A stretch of 64,000 nucleotides of DNA from Schizochytrium sp. TIO01 (GCA_004764695.1 SMSO01000008.1:595001-659000); one strand, 5' to 3'. Counted from the stretch's first letter, positions 31,501 to 43,200 are shown. Made by a program: numbers and translations. Notes: generated by a model from the letters alone, not told the origin.

Positions 31501-34500
31501 GTGCGGGACTCTGTTCAAATGATTTCATCTGTGCTCGAACATACTGACATGGCTAAGCTTTTCTTAGAGAAGGATGGACTCAAGCTTTTGCTTGATATGT
31601 ATCCGAAAACTCTCCCTCCTTCGCAACGCTTTCTCGTTCGCTCAGGAAGCGAGTATGGGGGCCAATCTTACATTTTCCTCTCAACGAACCTCAGTACAAT
31701 TGTGTATTCTCTTCTTGACAATATGCGGGGTCACATTATGAGTGTGCACCAGCTCATTCAACATATGGACGATGTGCTCGAGCGTGTTGTGAAGGCAAGA
31801 AAAGCTGCTGCAAAAGACCTCCCAGAAGGAAAGGGTCCATATTCTCTTCTTAAGTCAATCCCTGCAGATTTAACTGTAGACCAGGCGAAAAAATTAGCAG
31901 ACCAAGTCCAATCCGATGTGGGATCCACCTCGAAGGACACATTTGATGTTGCGCAACTTCGCCGCGTCTCCTCGAATATCAAAACCTTGACGCATCTTGA
32001 GTGGCTTGTGCTACTCTTGGCAAAATGCGTTTCTTCTGGATTGCCTACTGTTGCCTCGACGCGGATGCATCGGAGCTGGATGAGTGACCTAGTCACCCCC
32101 GAGCGCCTCCAGACGCTCAGAAAACTTTCTGTTACAGCGAGCCACCTGCGTCGCGAGGTTGCGCTCGAGTACGCAAACAATTATGACAAGGAGCGTAAAG
32201 CTGGAGAATCTAAAATGCTTCGAGATGTAGCACTAACGGAAATGGGACGTTTTACATCGACCGTCCAGCGTCTCTTGCATCAACTCTCAAGGCTCTGCTT
32301 TGTCCCACCAGCAAATAGACGTGGAACACGTGCCTCGCTTGCCACTGCCTCAGATCTTGCCAAAACAATGGCAACTGAATTGTCTGCCATTTTCATTGAC
32401 CACATCGAGTTTGCCAAGCTACCAGAGCATGGCCTGCAAGAGTCAAGCGATGCTTATCTTATGTACATGTGCGGTGTACTTAAACTTGTTACTAATTGCC
32501 TTGATGATACACGTAAGGGTAGTGAAGGGGCTAATTTAGTTCTTTTGTACATTTTGGACCCTGGTCCAGAAGGTCCACCAAGCAGAGCTAACAAGAATTC
32601 GTCCGCATCCGAAGTATCAAAAGTGAATACATTGGATTCTTTGCTGAATATCTCATTTAGCCTTCTCGACGAAGTTATGGAACGCGAAAGCACCCCTGCA
32701 TATATCCAGATCCTCCTTGAGGCCGTTTCGGACTTTTTGTGGCAACTTGTACGTGTGAATCGCACAGATTTTGTAACGTTGTCTTCGTCCATTGCCCGGT
32801 TCGGTCTTGAAGATGATTGGCGACCGATTCCTAACTTTCTTCTGGCACTTCACAAAAAATTGATTGTCTACTTACACCCACGTGTCAACAAACTGGAAAA
32901 GCTAGGTCCGGTAGCACTCTGCCATATCCTTCCTGTTCTTGCCAAGCTTGCTACTTTACCCCTTGAGGACCAAGACGTTTTGCCTGAACACTTTGCAACC
33001 AAATTTAGTGACGAGGATACTTCTCGAGGTGGTTTAGGGCGTTTAGGTGGCGGCCGTAATAGAGCTTCAGGTGCTGCAAATGAAGCAGATCAAGCTTTAG
33101 AGTTTGCCGCGAACCGTGCACGCCAGCGTGCACGAGCACAACGTGAGTTTGAGCCTGACATGGCTGTTGTTGCTAGAGTTGCTGAACTCGGATTTATTCC
33201 AGGTCATATCGTACGGGGCATGCGCCAGCTTCGCACCAACGATGCTGAGCACGTAACCGCTTGGGTTCTCGAAAACCCTTCACGAACTGAGGACGCTGAA
33301 TTCCAGATCCCTGCTCCTTCTAGTAGCTCTTCGAATGCTGAAGAAAGTGGGGCAAATGCGTCTGCAAGTGGCTCAGGATTTTCAGGGCATACTGATGCAC
33401 AAGATAATAATGAGGATGAGGAGGATGAGATAGCTCGTGCCATCCGCCTATCTATGGAGGAGTCTGGAGCTGTTGCTGGTGATGAAGATGATGATGAGGA
33501 CGAGGACGAGGACGATAAGGACATTGAGGAAGCTTCAATTGCTGATGAAGCTCAGCAAAAGGCTCTTGAGGAAGCTGCAGCTAAGGAAGAGGAAAACCGA
33601 AATGCACTACAAGTTGAAGACGACGCCTCGTTAAAAATGAGAGGTCTTGTTCGAAAGGCAGACGCTGTACGTGAAGAATTCTTCGCTTTCCGAAGATCAG
33701 TGTGCGAATCTTGTGTGGATATGCTTCGCAGTATTCCTGTGGACTCAAATGGTGCAGAAGCCACCTTGGCCAGCGCTGTAGCTGCTATGTTAATTAAGGT
33801 CGGGCACCAACCTGCACCTGAAGGTCCTCGCTGTCAAGGTCAAACTATGCAAAGGCTTAGTATTCTTGCTTTGGAAGCTCTCAAGCAGAATGACACCCCA
33901 AGAGCTAATGGTTTTATGCGTTGCATGGTGTTGGTTATGAGAGATTTGGTCGCGCAAGACACCCCAGCATCAGATGCACGAGCAGCAGGACAAAACCGCA
34001 ACGCTACGAAAGGTCTTTCTGGACCTGCTCGGAAATATCAACTTGCTTTCGCAAAGGAAGCCTTGCTCCGGGAAATGCTCGAGAGCCAGGCTTACGAAAG
34101 TGCGTTCGTCATTGTTGATCTGGCTTTGCGGCTTAACTGTTGTTCAGAAAACTTTCGGAGACTTTGCTTAGACCGCTGTAGTGAGATTCTCGCACAGTCT
34201 GGTCAAGATCTGACAGCTGATGGCCTGCATGCTGTCTTGCTTCTCTTATTTAGGGTTCTTGGTGATTATAAGTATGTAGAAGTATTCCTGGCTAAAGACA
34301 AGGCTTTGGAGGTCCTCATTTGTGGACTATCCTCCAAGCAGCGTTTTCCGGGCCACCGCACCTTAGTGAGCTTATTGATATCACGTATCCTAGAGCATCC
34401 CAGTACTCTGCGGGTGGCCATGGCATCAGTTCTTACATCAACCCTACGTGGAATTCAAATGAAACGTGCTCGTCGTCACCCAGGAGGTCGCACAAACGCG

Positions 34501-37500
34501 AGTCAGGTGCCAGTTCAACTACGTGAACTTATTAGCTTTGTTGAACCCATGCAACAGCGGAACCCGAAACTGTTCATGGAAGCCGCTGAGGCTGTACTGA
34601 AGGTGCGCAAAGCCGTTCTTTCTGGTCAAACTATGGTTGAACTACGCCCAGATGCTGGCAAAACCCTCTCTGCTCTCAACAAATCTGCATCTGATGAAGG
34701 CCCAGGTAGAGGTCGTGTAATGCAAGCTCTGTTAGATGCAATCTTTCAGGCCTTTTGTCAAGGCAATCAGTCGAAGCATCTCCTCGAGCTTGGCAGTTTG
34801 CTACAGCTTTTGCGCGATGTAATTTCTCTCCAGCCATGGACTGTTCGTGCAATCTTTGAGCGCCGTGTATCTGAGAAATCTCGTGATATTTTGGACTCGA
34901 TCTGGGGTTCAACGCTTCATCTCACACGTAAAATGCCTAAACATTCGGAGGGAAAATTCACGCTGGTAGACGTGTTGCTAGGTGGGGTCCTTTGTAGTGA
35001 GGGCCATGTAGATGGCGAGGAATTATACGAATCTACAAAAGCAGCTGTTTCTTTGTTGGCCTTGGCAGCAAATCGTACGACTGAAGAAGCCCGCCGTCGT
35101 TTAGTCCGAGCTCTCTCTTCTATGTTTGAGTCCACCGTCAAGGTCGAGGTTTCCTCCACTGAGGTTCAAAGGAATGCCCGTATGTTTGCTCTTCAAAACT
35201 GGGCCACTGTGGGACGGTTGATGTTAGATCGTTCTGCGGATGTTCGTACTGTAGGTTTGGAGATGCAGCGTCGCTCAGACATTTGCTGGGAAACAGCACG
35301 TTTGATGGACCATCATAACTACGTCAACACGCTTTTGCGACTACTCCCGCATGTAAACATGGAACACCCATTAGCTCCCTATGTGTCAGCAAACATTATG
35401 GCTCTAGCCTACACACTTTCTCGGAAATCTGTGCTTGGTCAAATTTACGCTCTAAATGCCAAAAAGGCATCCATATCAGGTACCCAAACGGAGAAAAGGA
35501 AAGGTCGAGACCGTGGACATTCGGTCTCCTCTGTTGGATACAACTCTGAAGGCGTTGCAGGTGACCTGCCAGAGACCCGTATGGATGCCGAGGCCATGTG
35601 GAGTGCGTTTGCAGCTCGTGATGGACCTTCTGCCCAACACGGTGGCCAAATGGGATCGATAAATGGTGGGGCTCCTCCCTCAGGCGGGGCAGCAAACGCT
35701 GATGCTAGTTATTTTGCTACTCTTGCCGGCGCGCCAATTCCAATTGAAGAGGAGGGCGAAGAAATTGAAGAGTTGGATGACAACATGCATATCGACCCAG
35801 ATAACATGATGGTTGTGAACCTTGATCCCAACGAAGATGCTGATGACGACGACGATGAGGATGATGATGAAGATGACGACGACGATGAAGAAGACGATGA
35901 GGATGAAGATGAAGATGAGCACCATGATGAGGACGAAGACGAAGAGATGGAAGATGGTCTTATTGCTCAAGTAGAAGAGGTTGACGAAGACGACGAGGAG
36001 GAAGAAGATGATGGAGAAGACGAACTGGATCGAATTGTCAGAGGTCATAATGTTGCAGGGCAGGGCGATGATATGGAGGACGACGAAGATGACGATGACG
36101 ATGACGATGATGAAGTGGATGACGAAGACGTTGATGACGAGACTGTAAACCGCATTTTCGGTCAACTTGCAGCTAATAATGATGTGGATGGTCTTGATGA
36201 TGAAGATGATGACGACGAAGTTGAAGGTGATATGACAGATGCCGTTATCAACGATGACATTGCTGTTGTCATGGGCCGCTTAATGGACCCATGGGCGAAT
36301 GTTTCTGGCGCCGGCGGAGTTCGTTTATCCGCCTCTGCTGTTGGCGAAGGATTCATGAGTGGCTTAGGCGACCGTGATGATGGTTTTCGTTTGCCTCGGG
36401 GAATGCGAAGCGGTCTTCACGATGTGTTGGGTCGCCAGCAAGAGGTGGCCATTAATATTGAAGAAGATATTGCCGGTGATTGGCGCCGCATAAACTTAGC
36501 CGTGCGTGGCCCTGAGAGTGGACTTGGCTCAAGTGTTGACCCTGCAGCGTCATTGAGACCTCGAATGGACTCGTTTGCTCTAGGCGATTTTCAAGGTGTA
36601 TCACGACGCCCATCTCGCCAACGTAATGTTCGTGGCTCTGCCTCGAATAATCATTCTAGTAACACATCCCCTACAAATTCCCAGCCAGGCGAAACAAATC
36701 CACTTTCTGAGACTTGGAACCCATCGAGCCTTGGATTGCCAGGTTTGCCAAACACTTCTGTATCTATTCTGGGTGACTACATGCGTGGTGTGAATCTTGC
36801 TGGTGTGAATGAGCTGCGCCAGTCAAATTCTAGTGACAGCAACGAATCCGCGGAGCCAAGTATGCCTCTACCTGACGTGCTTAGCCACCCTGTCCTTCGC
36901 TGCCATGTATCGCCACGTTTTGGAACAGATGTCCCTGGGAACGAAGCCCTCGTTCGTGGCGCTCCTGGAGGTTCTGCTGCGCGCTCTCAGCGTCGGTTTG
37001 GAGTTTTTGTTTCAGGGTTGGGTCGCATGGTTGAGCGTGCAGGTCGCGAGGCTTCAACAATTGAGATTCCTGGCCTTGCACCTGAGTCTAGGGACCAACT
37101 TGAACGTTGGTCAAATGGCAACTTTGCCTCTGATGCAGGAGCTGTACGTGATATTGTGACTCATCTGGAGGAGCGTGCAGAAGAAGAGAGTGAGGCGGAG
37201 TCGCAGCAACAACGCGAACAAGAGGCTACTGCCTCTGCTGCTGAGTCTAACGAAGGGGCAACAGCAGGCACCATTGAAGTCAGGCCGACGGAAGATTCTC
37301 ACGTAGCTGGAAATGCCGATGACGGGCTAGTATCGGCGAGCCGCTCTACTGGCGAAGTTGCAGCTTCTTCTGCCAATGTGCAGCAAGATTGTGACAATAA
37401 CAATAATAACAGGAACGCTGGGAACGTTGAACAAAGCCAAAGTGAAACAATGGAAGTGTCAGATGAAGGGTCGTCGGGGGCCAATGCTGAGAGCACTGCA

Positions 37501-39972
37501 GTGCTGCCACCTGGCCCGTCAACGATAACTGAAAGTTCCGAGCATGACACAGAGTTGGAAGACGCAGCAACTGGTGTCACAAACAGTGGAGGTTTAGAGG
37601 TTGATGACTTGGAGCGAGCACTTGCATTGAGCTTGCAGGCAGCTCAGAATGAAGGTTCTGGCGATGAAGACGAAGAGATGGCTACAGGAAATGATATTTC
37701 TGAGGACGATGATGGCGCAAATGTTGAAGGAGACAATGGCAATGCGTCAACTGGTGCTGTGGAGAATACCGGTGTATCCGAAGTAGCGCCCACTGAAGAG
37801 TTTCCACTTCCACCTGGTGTGGATGCCGAAGTTTGGGCAAGTCTACCTGATGAGCTTCGACTTGACATTCTCCGAGAACATGGAATGGACCCCTCTACTG
37901 CGAGGGGTGCTACTGGGCAACAGGAAGGCTCTGTTCAAGAATCGGAGCCTGCACTCAATATCGAGAATGCGGAGGAAATGGGTCTTGCCTCCATGATCGC
38001 CTCAATTGTGGATCCCGAACTTCGTCGCGAAATCTTCATGGGCCTATCTGATGAACAGCTTGGGTCGCTTCCTGCTCACCTACGAGCTGAAGCTAACATT
38101 CTTCGCTCCCGACACATTCAACATCATCAATTTGGGTTTAATGGTATGCGGGATCGCGCTGGGCGCAACCAACCTGAGCGTGCAACTGTAGGAACCGAAG
38201 AGGTTACTGAACGAGAACGCTCTAAAGCACAGATTCGCCTTGAATCTGAGGTAAAGGGAGATGTTCTTGTTCAACAGCGCGAAGTGCAAAATGTTATTCG
38301 ATTGTCATTTCTCCTTCAAACACCCCGTATGAGCTATGTCAAGGAAACTCTGGCCAATCTTTGCCATCATCCTAAAAGTCGAGTGCCTGTCATTGAATTA
38401 CTTCTGCGCGCTCTGCGCCCACAAGATGCGGAAGAAGTTGCCAATGCATGGATCCCGGAGCGTATGTTTGGTGCTCCTACAGAAATTGCTTTTGCACTAA
38501 GTGCAATGCTGATTGCTTCAGACACTATCAAGGATGAAGCCACTGGGAAGCTGCAGCGCGTTGTGCCCCCTCTAGTTGCAAAACGCCTTTTGGATACTCT
38601 CAAGTATATTGCCAAAAATAGACGTGTAGCAATGTATCTTCTTGTGAACGGAAGTTCGTGTGCTATGCTTCAAGACTCAACAGACCCGAAAGCGCTGGTC
38701 GACGTAGGTGCATCCTCTGGCAACGTTGGTTGCCTTGAGAGCCTGCTTTCTCTTCTCTCATTGCGGCAATACAAACTAAGTTCGTCACACCTTACTCGCG
38801 TCGTTGATCTACTAGCAAGCATTGTTTCCCCTCTGGGCAAGCTAACTGAAGTAGATCTTGAAGAGGTATCTGACGAAGGGGTAAAGGAGGCAAACAGTGA
38901 AACTGATGACAAGGAAGGTACCATTGAGCGAAGTGAGGAGTCTACACATATCGGCCTGGGTGAGTCTGCGCAGGGTAGTGATACAAAAGAATCGTCTTCT
39001 GCCAGCGCTAGTGCTAATGCGGAAGAGGAAAAGAAAGCAGAGGATGAGAAGCGTAGTGTGACCGTACTAGTCCCGAAACGCGAGGTCGATGCCGCCTATC
39101 TTCGGTTTCTGGCCAATGTTCTTGTTGTAGATACTTGCACTGATACTACTTTTAATAAGGCTACCTCTGTTGTTCAACATTTGGCAAAGGTTCCAGCAAA
39201 CAGACAGCGCCTTCTTGGAGAGCTCTGCCGTGCTGCCGAGGTGCTTGGCCAACGAGCCGTACGCGATCTTTTGCAGGTCAAGCAAATTCTGACTCGACGT
39301 AATACCTCTAGCGCCAAAGAAGACTCCGCTGCTCTTGCCTCCTCTTCTAATGAGCTTAAACTCCTTCGAATTCTCAAGACGGTTCGTGGTTTGACAGATT
39401 CTGCGGAAGATATGGACAAACTGTGTGCCGGTGTGGAACTTGACTCCCTTTGGGAAGCCCTTTCAGATTGCTTGCGAGCTGTTGCAGAGAACGAAGAGAA
39501 GGGTAGCGGTGATGACGACAACTCCAGCTCTGGCGGAGGCGCGACCGGGGCGAGCGCGAAACAGTCCAAATCTCTCGGTCAGGAGAAGGACAAGCTTAAA
39601 GAGAGGCTGAAAACAAAACCGCGCTCACAGTCGGTTGCCTCTTCCACCTCAGCTAGTACGACGTCTTTTTTGCATCAACGCCGCGCTGTCCGCGTTGCTG
39701 ACGACCTTGAAGACGGTGAGGTATTGCATATTGCCCAGGATGAGCATGGCAGTGCAAGCAGTGCTGTCTTGGCATTTGCTCACGCTCGTTTGCCTTTGAT
39801 CAAGGCATTCTTCCTGGTGAATGGAGTGGTTGCTGAGCACGATGCAAAAGCACGTCAAAATGATGAGCAAGAAGAACTTGAGGCTATTCGCCGTCGAGTA
39901 GACCCTTCATACAAAGGTTCGGACGACGAAAGTAACAAGAACATCTCGGCAGGTCAGAATGCTGAGGCCTAA
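28552..39972 (+). CDS. HUWE1/TOM1/UPL1-type E3 ligase scaffold lacking its HECT domain
   Basis: One uninterrupted 3,806-codon exon. The order matches the giant HECT ligases: an N-terminal armadillo-like DUF908/DUF913 region (about 1-1000), a UBA domain at about 1537-1580 (VARVAELGFIPGHIVRGMRQ), a UIM at about 1625-1641 (DEIARAIRLSMEESGA), a long Asp/Glu tract at about 2427-2560, a second UIM-like motif at about 3018-3035 (DDLERALALSLQAAQNEG), a UBM/DUF4414 block at about 3085-3185 (GVDAEVWASLPDELRLDILR) and C-terminal armadillo-like helices ending in LPLIKAFFLVNGVV near 3750. In the family a short linker and then the HECT catalytic domain follow that last motif. Here the frame ends 59 residues later at TAA 39970-39972. 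Family members poly-ubiquitinate many nuclear and cytosolic substrates. Alone this protein can bind ubiquitin and substrates but cannot form the E3-ubiquitin thioester. The missing domain lies at 48248-49621 on the opposite strand. Confidence 0.93.
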   Translation: MKLDVADINTQCSDDVPDKQGEAITRLCNCSTDLAFVDAVRSISSWNAMGEPGDIRHWAPVLNRMDALLYKCITANENAVGTLVLDEKSLPKDETPENIQAQEGLGRSEEERKRRPVDDAEMIVAAIFRFAVILLENCHAKVVFNLAEYAEAVLTSPDTELSDLALHVLAALVGTPHLDWHPEANDEEPTSLTGRTALARKLMCLAQGWGSQAQGFALRSCVVDTAQESATNLPAAGGALNFDYFAEQQEEDDENETGESKTDEQSRSTAAKETEKISLTEANSTTTMMENDVKTSGNDDPSPAVKIDGSEANTNKINNAMAKLEAHVVRIQRTPEQVQAAQTPNELYNAILEECQNFPKHLRFALLERTRLAHSFGTLAGRRRRVLRRLRALIVLQRTASQTLVNYYKHEPELMQEIAMLLKDSTTSVSEAGQTSLTSNNTLQRSGFNKDPMSASPGLVPLSIKLAAVGVLDGLLRARDRAEGAEGPAARNSNVLHALGTVKSDAQGVLLTLLRSTAASLEAHAMRLMKSLSSSKQDGTSTTDESIGLAFVSAIGNTSPATPPNAPIDSTDLDLPEDDFEWMKSILGLTCSVAEFDTGASALTDAGLIHSVHGALMTELALRRELRTNLDISMPRRTRVLALGIYVLVSAISTSTAAAGWAKDLELIDLTIDLLQETLQRGQAITEAKFPGFSSASSTNRTDRLMADTMETDAGIETKTEVKHTIAPQALDLSEMAIVHAFMSLLTFIHVVGSNARNSAGGMSDRLRDKDSKLSSCLRLLFDNCGVLVGSTFDRAATLLSETLNADPVSARVVAESGLARSALLVISEGRLPPVEPCIRAVPAMLTGLCLSEQALELVDGGLRPSPLDVFMDGFYDPRYVRAMSENTGMSVGVGLMDLAQSFPRLRPRVVDGCVRLLKRILHPRPKEMQAFSALIANSIAPKVDCGEPTLRSSLSFSSNATMSSSQSETVSSRAEDELRHACVRDSVQMISSVLEHTDMAKLFLEKDGLKLLLDMYPKTLPPSQRFLVRSGSEYGGQSYIFLSTNLSTIVYSLLDNMRGHIMSVHQLIQHMDDVLERVVKARKAAAKDLPEGKGPYSLLKSIPADLTVDQAKKLADQVQSDVGSTSKDTFDVAQLRRVSSNIKTLTHLEWLVLLLAKCVSSGLPTVASTRMHRSWMSDLVTPERLQTLRKLSVTASHLRREVALEYANNYDKERKAGESKMLRDVALTEMGRFTSTVQRLLHQLSRLCFVPPANRRGTRASLATASDLAKTMATELSAIFIDHIEFAKLPEHGLQESSDAYLMYMCGVLKLVTNCLDDTRKGSEGANLVLLYILDPGPEGPPSRANKNSSASEVSKVNTLDSLLNISFSLLDEVMERESTPAYIQILLEAVSDFLWQLVRVNRTDFVTLSSSIARFGLEDDWRPIPNFLLALHKKLIVYLHPRVNKLEKLGPVALCHILPVLAKLATLPLEDQDVLPEHFATKFSDEDTSRGGLGRLGGGRNRASGAANEADQALEFAANRARQRARAQREFEPDMAVVARVAELGFIPGHIVRGMRQLRTNDAEHVTAWVLENPSRTEDAEFQIPAPSSSSSNAEESGANASASGSGFSGHTDAQDNNEDEEDEIARAIRLSMEESGAVAGDEDDDEDEDEDDKDIEEASIADEAQQKALEEAAAKEEENRNALQVEDDASLKMRGLVRKADAVREEFFAFRRSVCESCVDMLRSIPVDSNGAEATLASAVAAMLIKVGHQPAPEGPRCQGQTMQRLSILALEALKQNDTPRANGFMRCMVLVMRDLVAQDTPASDARAAGQNRNATKGLSGPARKYQLAFAKEALLREMLESQAYESAFVIVDLALRLNCCSENFRRLCLDRCSEILAQSGQDLTADGLHAVLLLLFRVLGDYKYVEVFLAKDKALEVLICGLSSKQRFPGHRTLVSLLISRILEHPSTLRVAMASVLTSTLRGIQMKRARRHPGGRTNASQVPVQLRELISFVEPMQQRNPKLFMEAAEAVLKVRKAVLSGQTMVELRPDAGKTLSALNKSASDEGPGRGRVMQALLDAIFQAFCQGNQSKHLLELGSLLQLLRDVISLQPWTVRAIFERRVSEKSRDILDSIWGSTLHLTRKMPKHSEGKFTLVDVLLGGVLCSEGHVDGEELYESTKAAVSLLALAANRTTEEARRRLVRALSSMFESTVKVEVSSTEVQRNARMFALQNWATVGRLMLDRSADVRTVGLEMQRRSDICWETARLMDHHNYVNTLLRLLPHVNMEHPLAPYVSANIMALAYTLSRKSVLGQIYALNAKKASISGTQTEKRKGRDRGHSVSSVGYNSEGVAGDLPETRMDAEAMWSAFAARDGPSAQHGGQMGSINGGAPPSGGAANADASYFATLAGAPIPIEEEGEEIEELDDNMHIDPDNMMVVNLDPNEDADDDDDEDDDEDDDDDEEDDEDEDEDEHHDEDEDEEMEDGLIAQVEEVDEDDEEEEDDGEDELDRIVRGHNVAGQGDDMEDDEDDDDDDDDEVDDEDVDDETVNRIFGQLAANNDVDGLDDEDDDDEVEGDMTDAVINDDIAVVMGRLMDPWANVSGAGGVRLSASAVGEGFMSGLGDRDDGFRLPRGMRSGLHDVLGRQQEVAINIEEDIAGDWRRINLAVRGPESGLGSSVDPAASLRPRMDSFALGDFQGVSRRPSRQRNVRGSASNNHSSNTSPTNSQPGETNPLSETWNPSSLGLPGLPNTSVSILGDYMRGVNLAGVNELRQSNSSDSNESAEPSMPLPDVLSHPVLRCHVSPRFGTDVPGNEALVRGAPGGSAARSQRRFGVFVSGLGRMVERAGREASTIEIPGLAPESRDQLERWSNGNFASDAGAVRDIVTHLEERAEEESEAESQQQREQEATASAAESNEGATAGTIEVRPTEDSHVAGNADDGLVSASRSTGEVAASSANVQQDCDNNNNNRNAGNVEQSQSETMEVSDEGSSGANAESTAVLPPGPSTITESSEHDTELEDAATGVTNSGGLEVDDLERALALSLQAAQNEGSGDEDEEMATGNDISEDDDGANVEGDNGNASTGAVENTGVSEVAPTEEFPLPPGVDAEVWASLPDELRLDILREHGMDPSTARGATGQQEGSVQESEPALNIENAEEMGLASMIASIVDPELRREIFMGLSDEQLGSLPAHLRAEANILRSRHIQHHQFGFNGMRDRAGRNQPERATVGTEEVTERERSKAQIRLESEVKGDVLVQQREVQNVIRLSFLLQTPRMSYVKETLANLCHHPKSRVPVIELLLRALRPQDAEEVANAWIPERMFGAPTEIAFALSAMLIASDTIKDEATGKLQRVVPPLVAKRLLDTLKYIAKNRRVAMYLLVNGSSCAMLQDSTDPKALVDVGASSGNVGCLESLLSLLSLRQYKLSSSHLTRVVDLLASIVSPLGKLTEVDLEEVSDEGVKEANSETDDKEGTIERSEESTHIGLGESAQGSDTKESSSASASANAEEEKKAEDEKRSVTVLVPKREVDAAYLRFLANVLVVDTCTDTTFNKATSVVQHLAKVPANRQRLLGELCRAAEVLGQRAVRDLLQVKQILTRRNTSSAKEDSAALASSSNELKLLRILKTVRGLTDSAEDMDKLCAGVELDSLWEALSDCLRAVAENEEKGSGDDDNSSSGGGATGASAKQSKSLGQEKDKLKERLKTKPRSQSVASSTSASTTSFLHQRRAVRVADDLEDGEVLHIAQDEHGSASSAVLAFAHARLPLIKAFFLVNGVVAEHDAKARQNDEQEELEAIRRRVDPSYKGSDDESNKNISAGQNAEA
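35830..36235 (+). repeat. acidic-codon repeat tract inside the E3 scaffold gene
   Basis: GAT/GAC/GAA/GAG codons in long runs encode about 130 residues of mostly Asp and Glu. Mixed codon use (not a pure trinucleotide repeat) indicates selection for an acidic region, as found between the UIM/UBA and DUF4414 regions of HUWE1-type proteins. Confidence 0.85.
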
Positions 39973-40269
39973 ATCCCACGTTGCCGCTTCTGAAACATAG
40001 TGCGAATTACTTAGTTTTGTTGATTTTTGTTAAATCGAAAAAGAGATTTTAATATATAGAAAATATGTTTTATGTAGAATGTCCCTATGTCTCTAAAATA
40101 TTTAGATGTGCTCTGGTCAATCTCACAAGTGCCACCTGGTACTTTTTGCTTCTGACTACCTTTTCATAACGTTTTTCACAGGAGAAAAGACTATCGTATT
40201 TTAGAAAGCGTGTCCAAGTTGAAGCTTGAAGATAATATCTCTCTTTATATAATTTAATTCCCCTCCAAG

Positions 40270-43200
40270 TTAACCGTTCGTGGATGTCAGGATATAATCC
40301 TCCGACTTCACCAAAGTCGCATTTGTTGATGGAGCAACCTGTTGAGTACCAGCTGTTGGCGCCGTTGTATTAATACTAGCGTTAACACGAATGTTATTCA
40401 ACTTGGGAACGAGAATTAATGTAATAGTCATCATACAGGTCACAAGAATACCAATACTTCCAAAGGCATGCATTGAAGCATAACTGAGGTCTAAACTCAG
40501 AATTACTGCGAGAGTAAGCAAACTCATGACTGCGCCGTTGTAAACAGAAATGAAAATCCACTTTGCTTCGCTAAGTTCTGACTCGACGTGGCGAATCTGG
40601 TACGAAACGAAGCAACCATACAAAGTCATGATAGCAAGGAGTAGAATGAGCAAAAGACTCATGGTACCTGCATTGACAGAACATGTAGTGTATGGTACCA
40701 GATGGGCGACTCCGTCACTATCAGTAACAGATAGGTTATCCGTTGTTACATGAGGAGGGTCTACAGCCATCATTACTGCAATCATTATGCCAGTCGCAGC
40801 AACCAATGCAAAGAGACGTCGATAAAGTCTACTATTGGGTAGCTTGATTTTACGCAGTTTGGTATTGCGCACAAGAACACTGACTCGCCAGGTCTTAACA
40901 AACAAAGGTCCAAAAAGAAGAACATAGCCTAGAGCGGCGAGTGAAGGAAGGGTTGCACACTTTGCGTCCGTAAGCTTACCAAGCGCGACAATTGGTCCTG
41001 TAAGACCAACATATGCTCCAAACATCATTAGCAATAAGAATTCGCGCTGAGAAAGCCGAATGATCTTATGATTCCAGAATATAAGCAAAAACACTGTTGC
41101 TACTGTTGTAAAGAGAAATCCAGCTATAGCAAGGGGCAGTCCAACTCCAGAAGCCACAGCATAATCGCAATCAACTTCGAAGGGGTCAACGTCAGGGCAA
41201 TACTCCTTCGACTCATCAGAGTTTTGAACATACGTGACTAGACGGGTTGAACCTTCACAGTCAGACACTGTCTGATTATATTCTGTACTAAGAGTGCAAT
41301 CCATGGTATAATCAACTGGGACCTCGGTAGACAGCCCTGGAAAGTATGTGGTACTCGTGATGTCGAACTGATTGTTCTCATAGCGTCCGATAGAATTGTA
41401 CTGACTCCCATAGATGTTGCCAACCTCATAAACTGCAGAACTTCGATCACCATCACTGTCCATCTGAATAAGACCCGACGTTCCATAGTAGGACACTGCT
41501 CGAATAGCACTTCGGACCAAGGTCGGCTCAAGCCGTTGTGCTGGTGTAAGTGATCCCATTGCGCGTAGAGCTACTTGAATTGCGTCATAGTAAAAACCAT
41601 TCCAACGTGTTTTAGCAATAGTGATTGCTGCATCGCGATCACCATTTGAAGCATTCAGAAGTGTTGCACCGATGTTTGCGTATTTACCTACTACATCGTC
41701 AAAGTGCTCGTCAATACACGCATGCCATTCTGCATAAGTTGTACCATTTGGAGCCATAGCAGGAACAAGCCCAATAAAACCTTCCAAGAGGGTGTCGAGG
41801 TCTTCCTTTTCATCATCGCTCAGACCCCATACATCATCATCAAGCACCATCATTGTTGCTTCAGTGGAGAGCCAACCCCAACCTTCCTCTAACATACCTG
41901 TGCTATTGGCCTCGACAAGAATAGCACGAGGAGACTTCACAGCGAGAAGAACAATTCGAATTCCAGTTGCCCGAATCTTTCGCAAAGCTTCAGAGATTTG
42001 AGATTCGGTATAGCCGTCTTGGAGAGTGTAACTCGTAACTGCAATGCCTAGCTCAGTAGCTCGATCTCCAAACGCTGTGATAATTCCATCAAAGTAAGTA
42101 TTTGGTGAAAGAGAGAGGGTAGCAACATGAGTCCAATTATTGGATAAAGAATAATTGGCTAGGAGAGAACCTTGATACGAGTCTGAGGCAATGACTCGTG
42201 AGAAATAAGAGTATGTCGTAGCATCACTTAGCGATGGAGAGGTGGCTGTAGTACCAATCAAGTTTTGTTGATACGCTGTTCCAATCAAAGCGGCACCACT
42301 TGTGGGTGTACTTCCTGCCGAAGGCGCTACAGCAAGGTGCATTCCAGATTTACGCATGCAATTGCCTGCGCTGATACCACCTGACATCGTTGAACCAGTG
42401 CCTAGCCAAATAAGATTCAAACTTGTAGAATTGGAAATTACTGTTCCATTGTTGACTATATTATCAAGAGCACACATAGCTGACATGTCAATACCCACAC
42501 TACCTTCAAAGTCTCGTAAGATACCTAGGTAAATTGAGTCGGCTGTGGTTTCGTAAATATCTTCATCAATGAGATCCTCAACGCAAATTCTATCCTGAAC
42601 ATAATCCGTACAGTCATCGCATACTGAGTACATGTTGCAGTCCTCCTCTGTTGTAGAAAGTTCTGGGCAGTAGCGTGCAGACACATTTGAGGCGAAAGAA
42701 TAACTAACATTCCGAACAGAATCGACGCAAGTCGTTGCTGTTGTAATATAATCATCATCGACATTACAAGTCATTACGTAATCACTCGGCACAGAAGACA
42801 TATTCCCAGGGAATTTTAATTCTGCCTCGTTATTTAACACAGTCGTTCCGTTGCTTACGAAAAATCTGCCAACATCAACCAAAACTCCATTTTGTACATT
42901 TCGAATAGCAAAAGAAGATCGAGTTCTATGACCATTCTCATCAATGCTAACATCTCCAGTTACTCCTGTGAAAGCTGTATTAAGAATTGCTTGTCGAATA
43001 ACGCTAGGATCTGAGGGATCAGACGAGGCATCTAAAGCTCTTATCACAAGCTGTACAGAGTCGTAGAAGTAACCATTGTATGAATCCAGAGCAAGACTCA
43101 GACCTGCAGAATAGGTTTGTTCAGTCGTGTTGCTTGTTAGGGACGTGCCAATATTTGAAAAATTGCCTGATGTTGCATTGAAATTGCTTTCAACACAAGT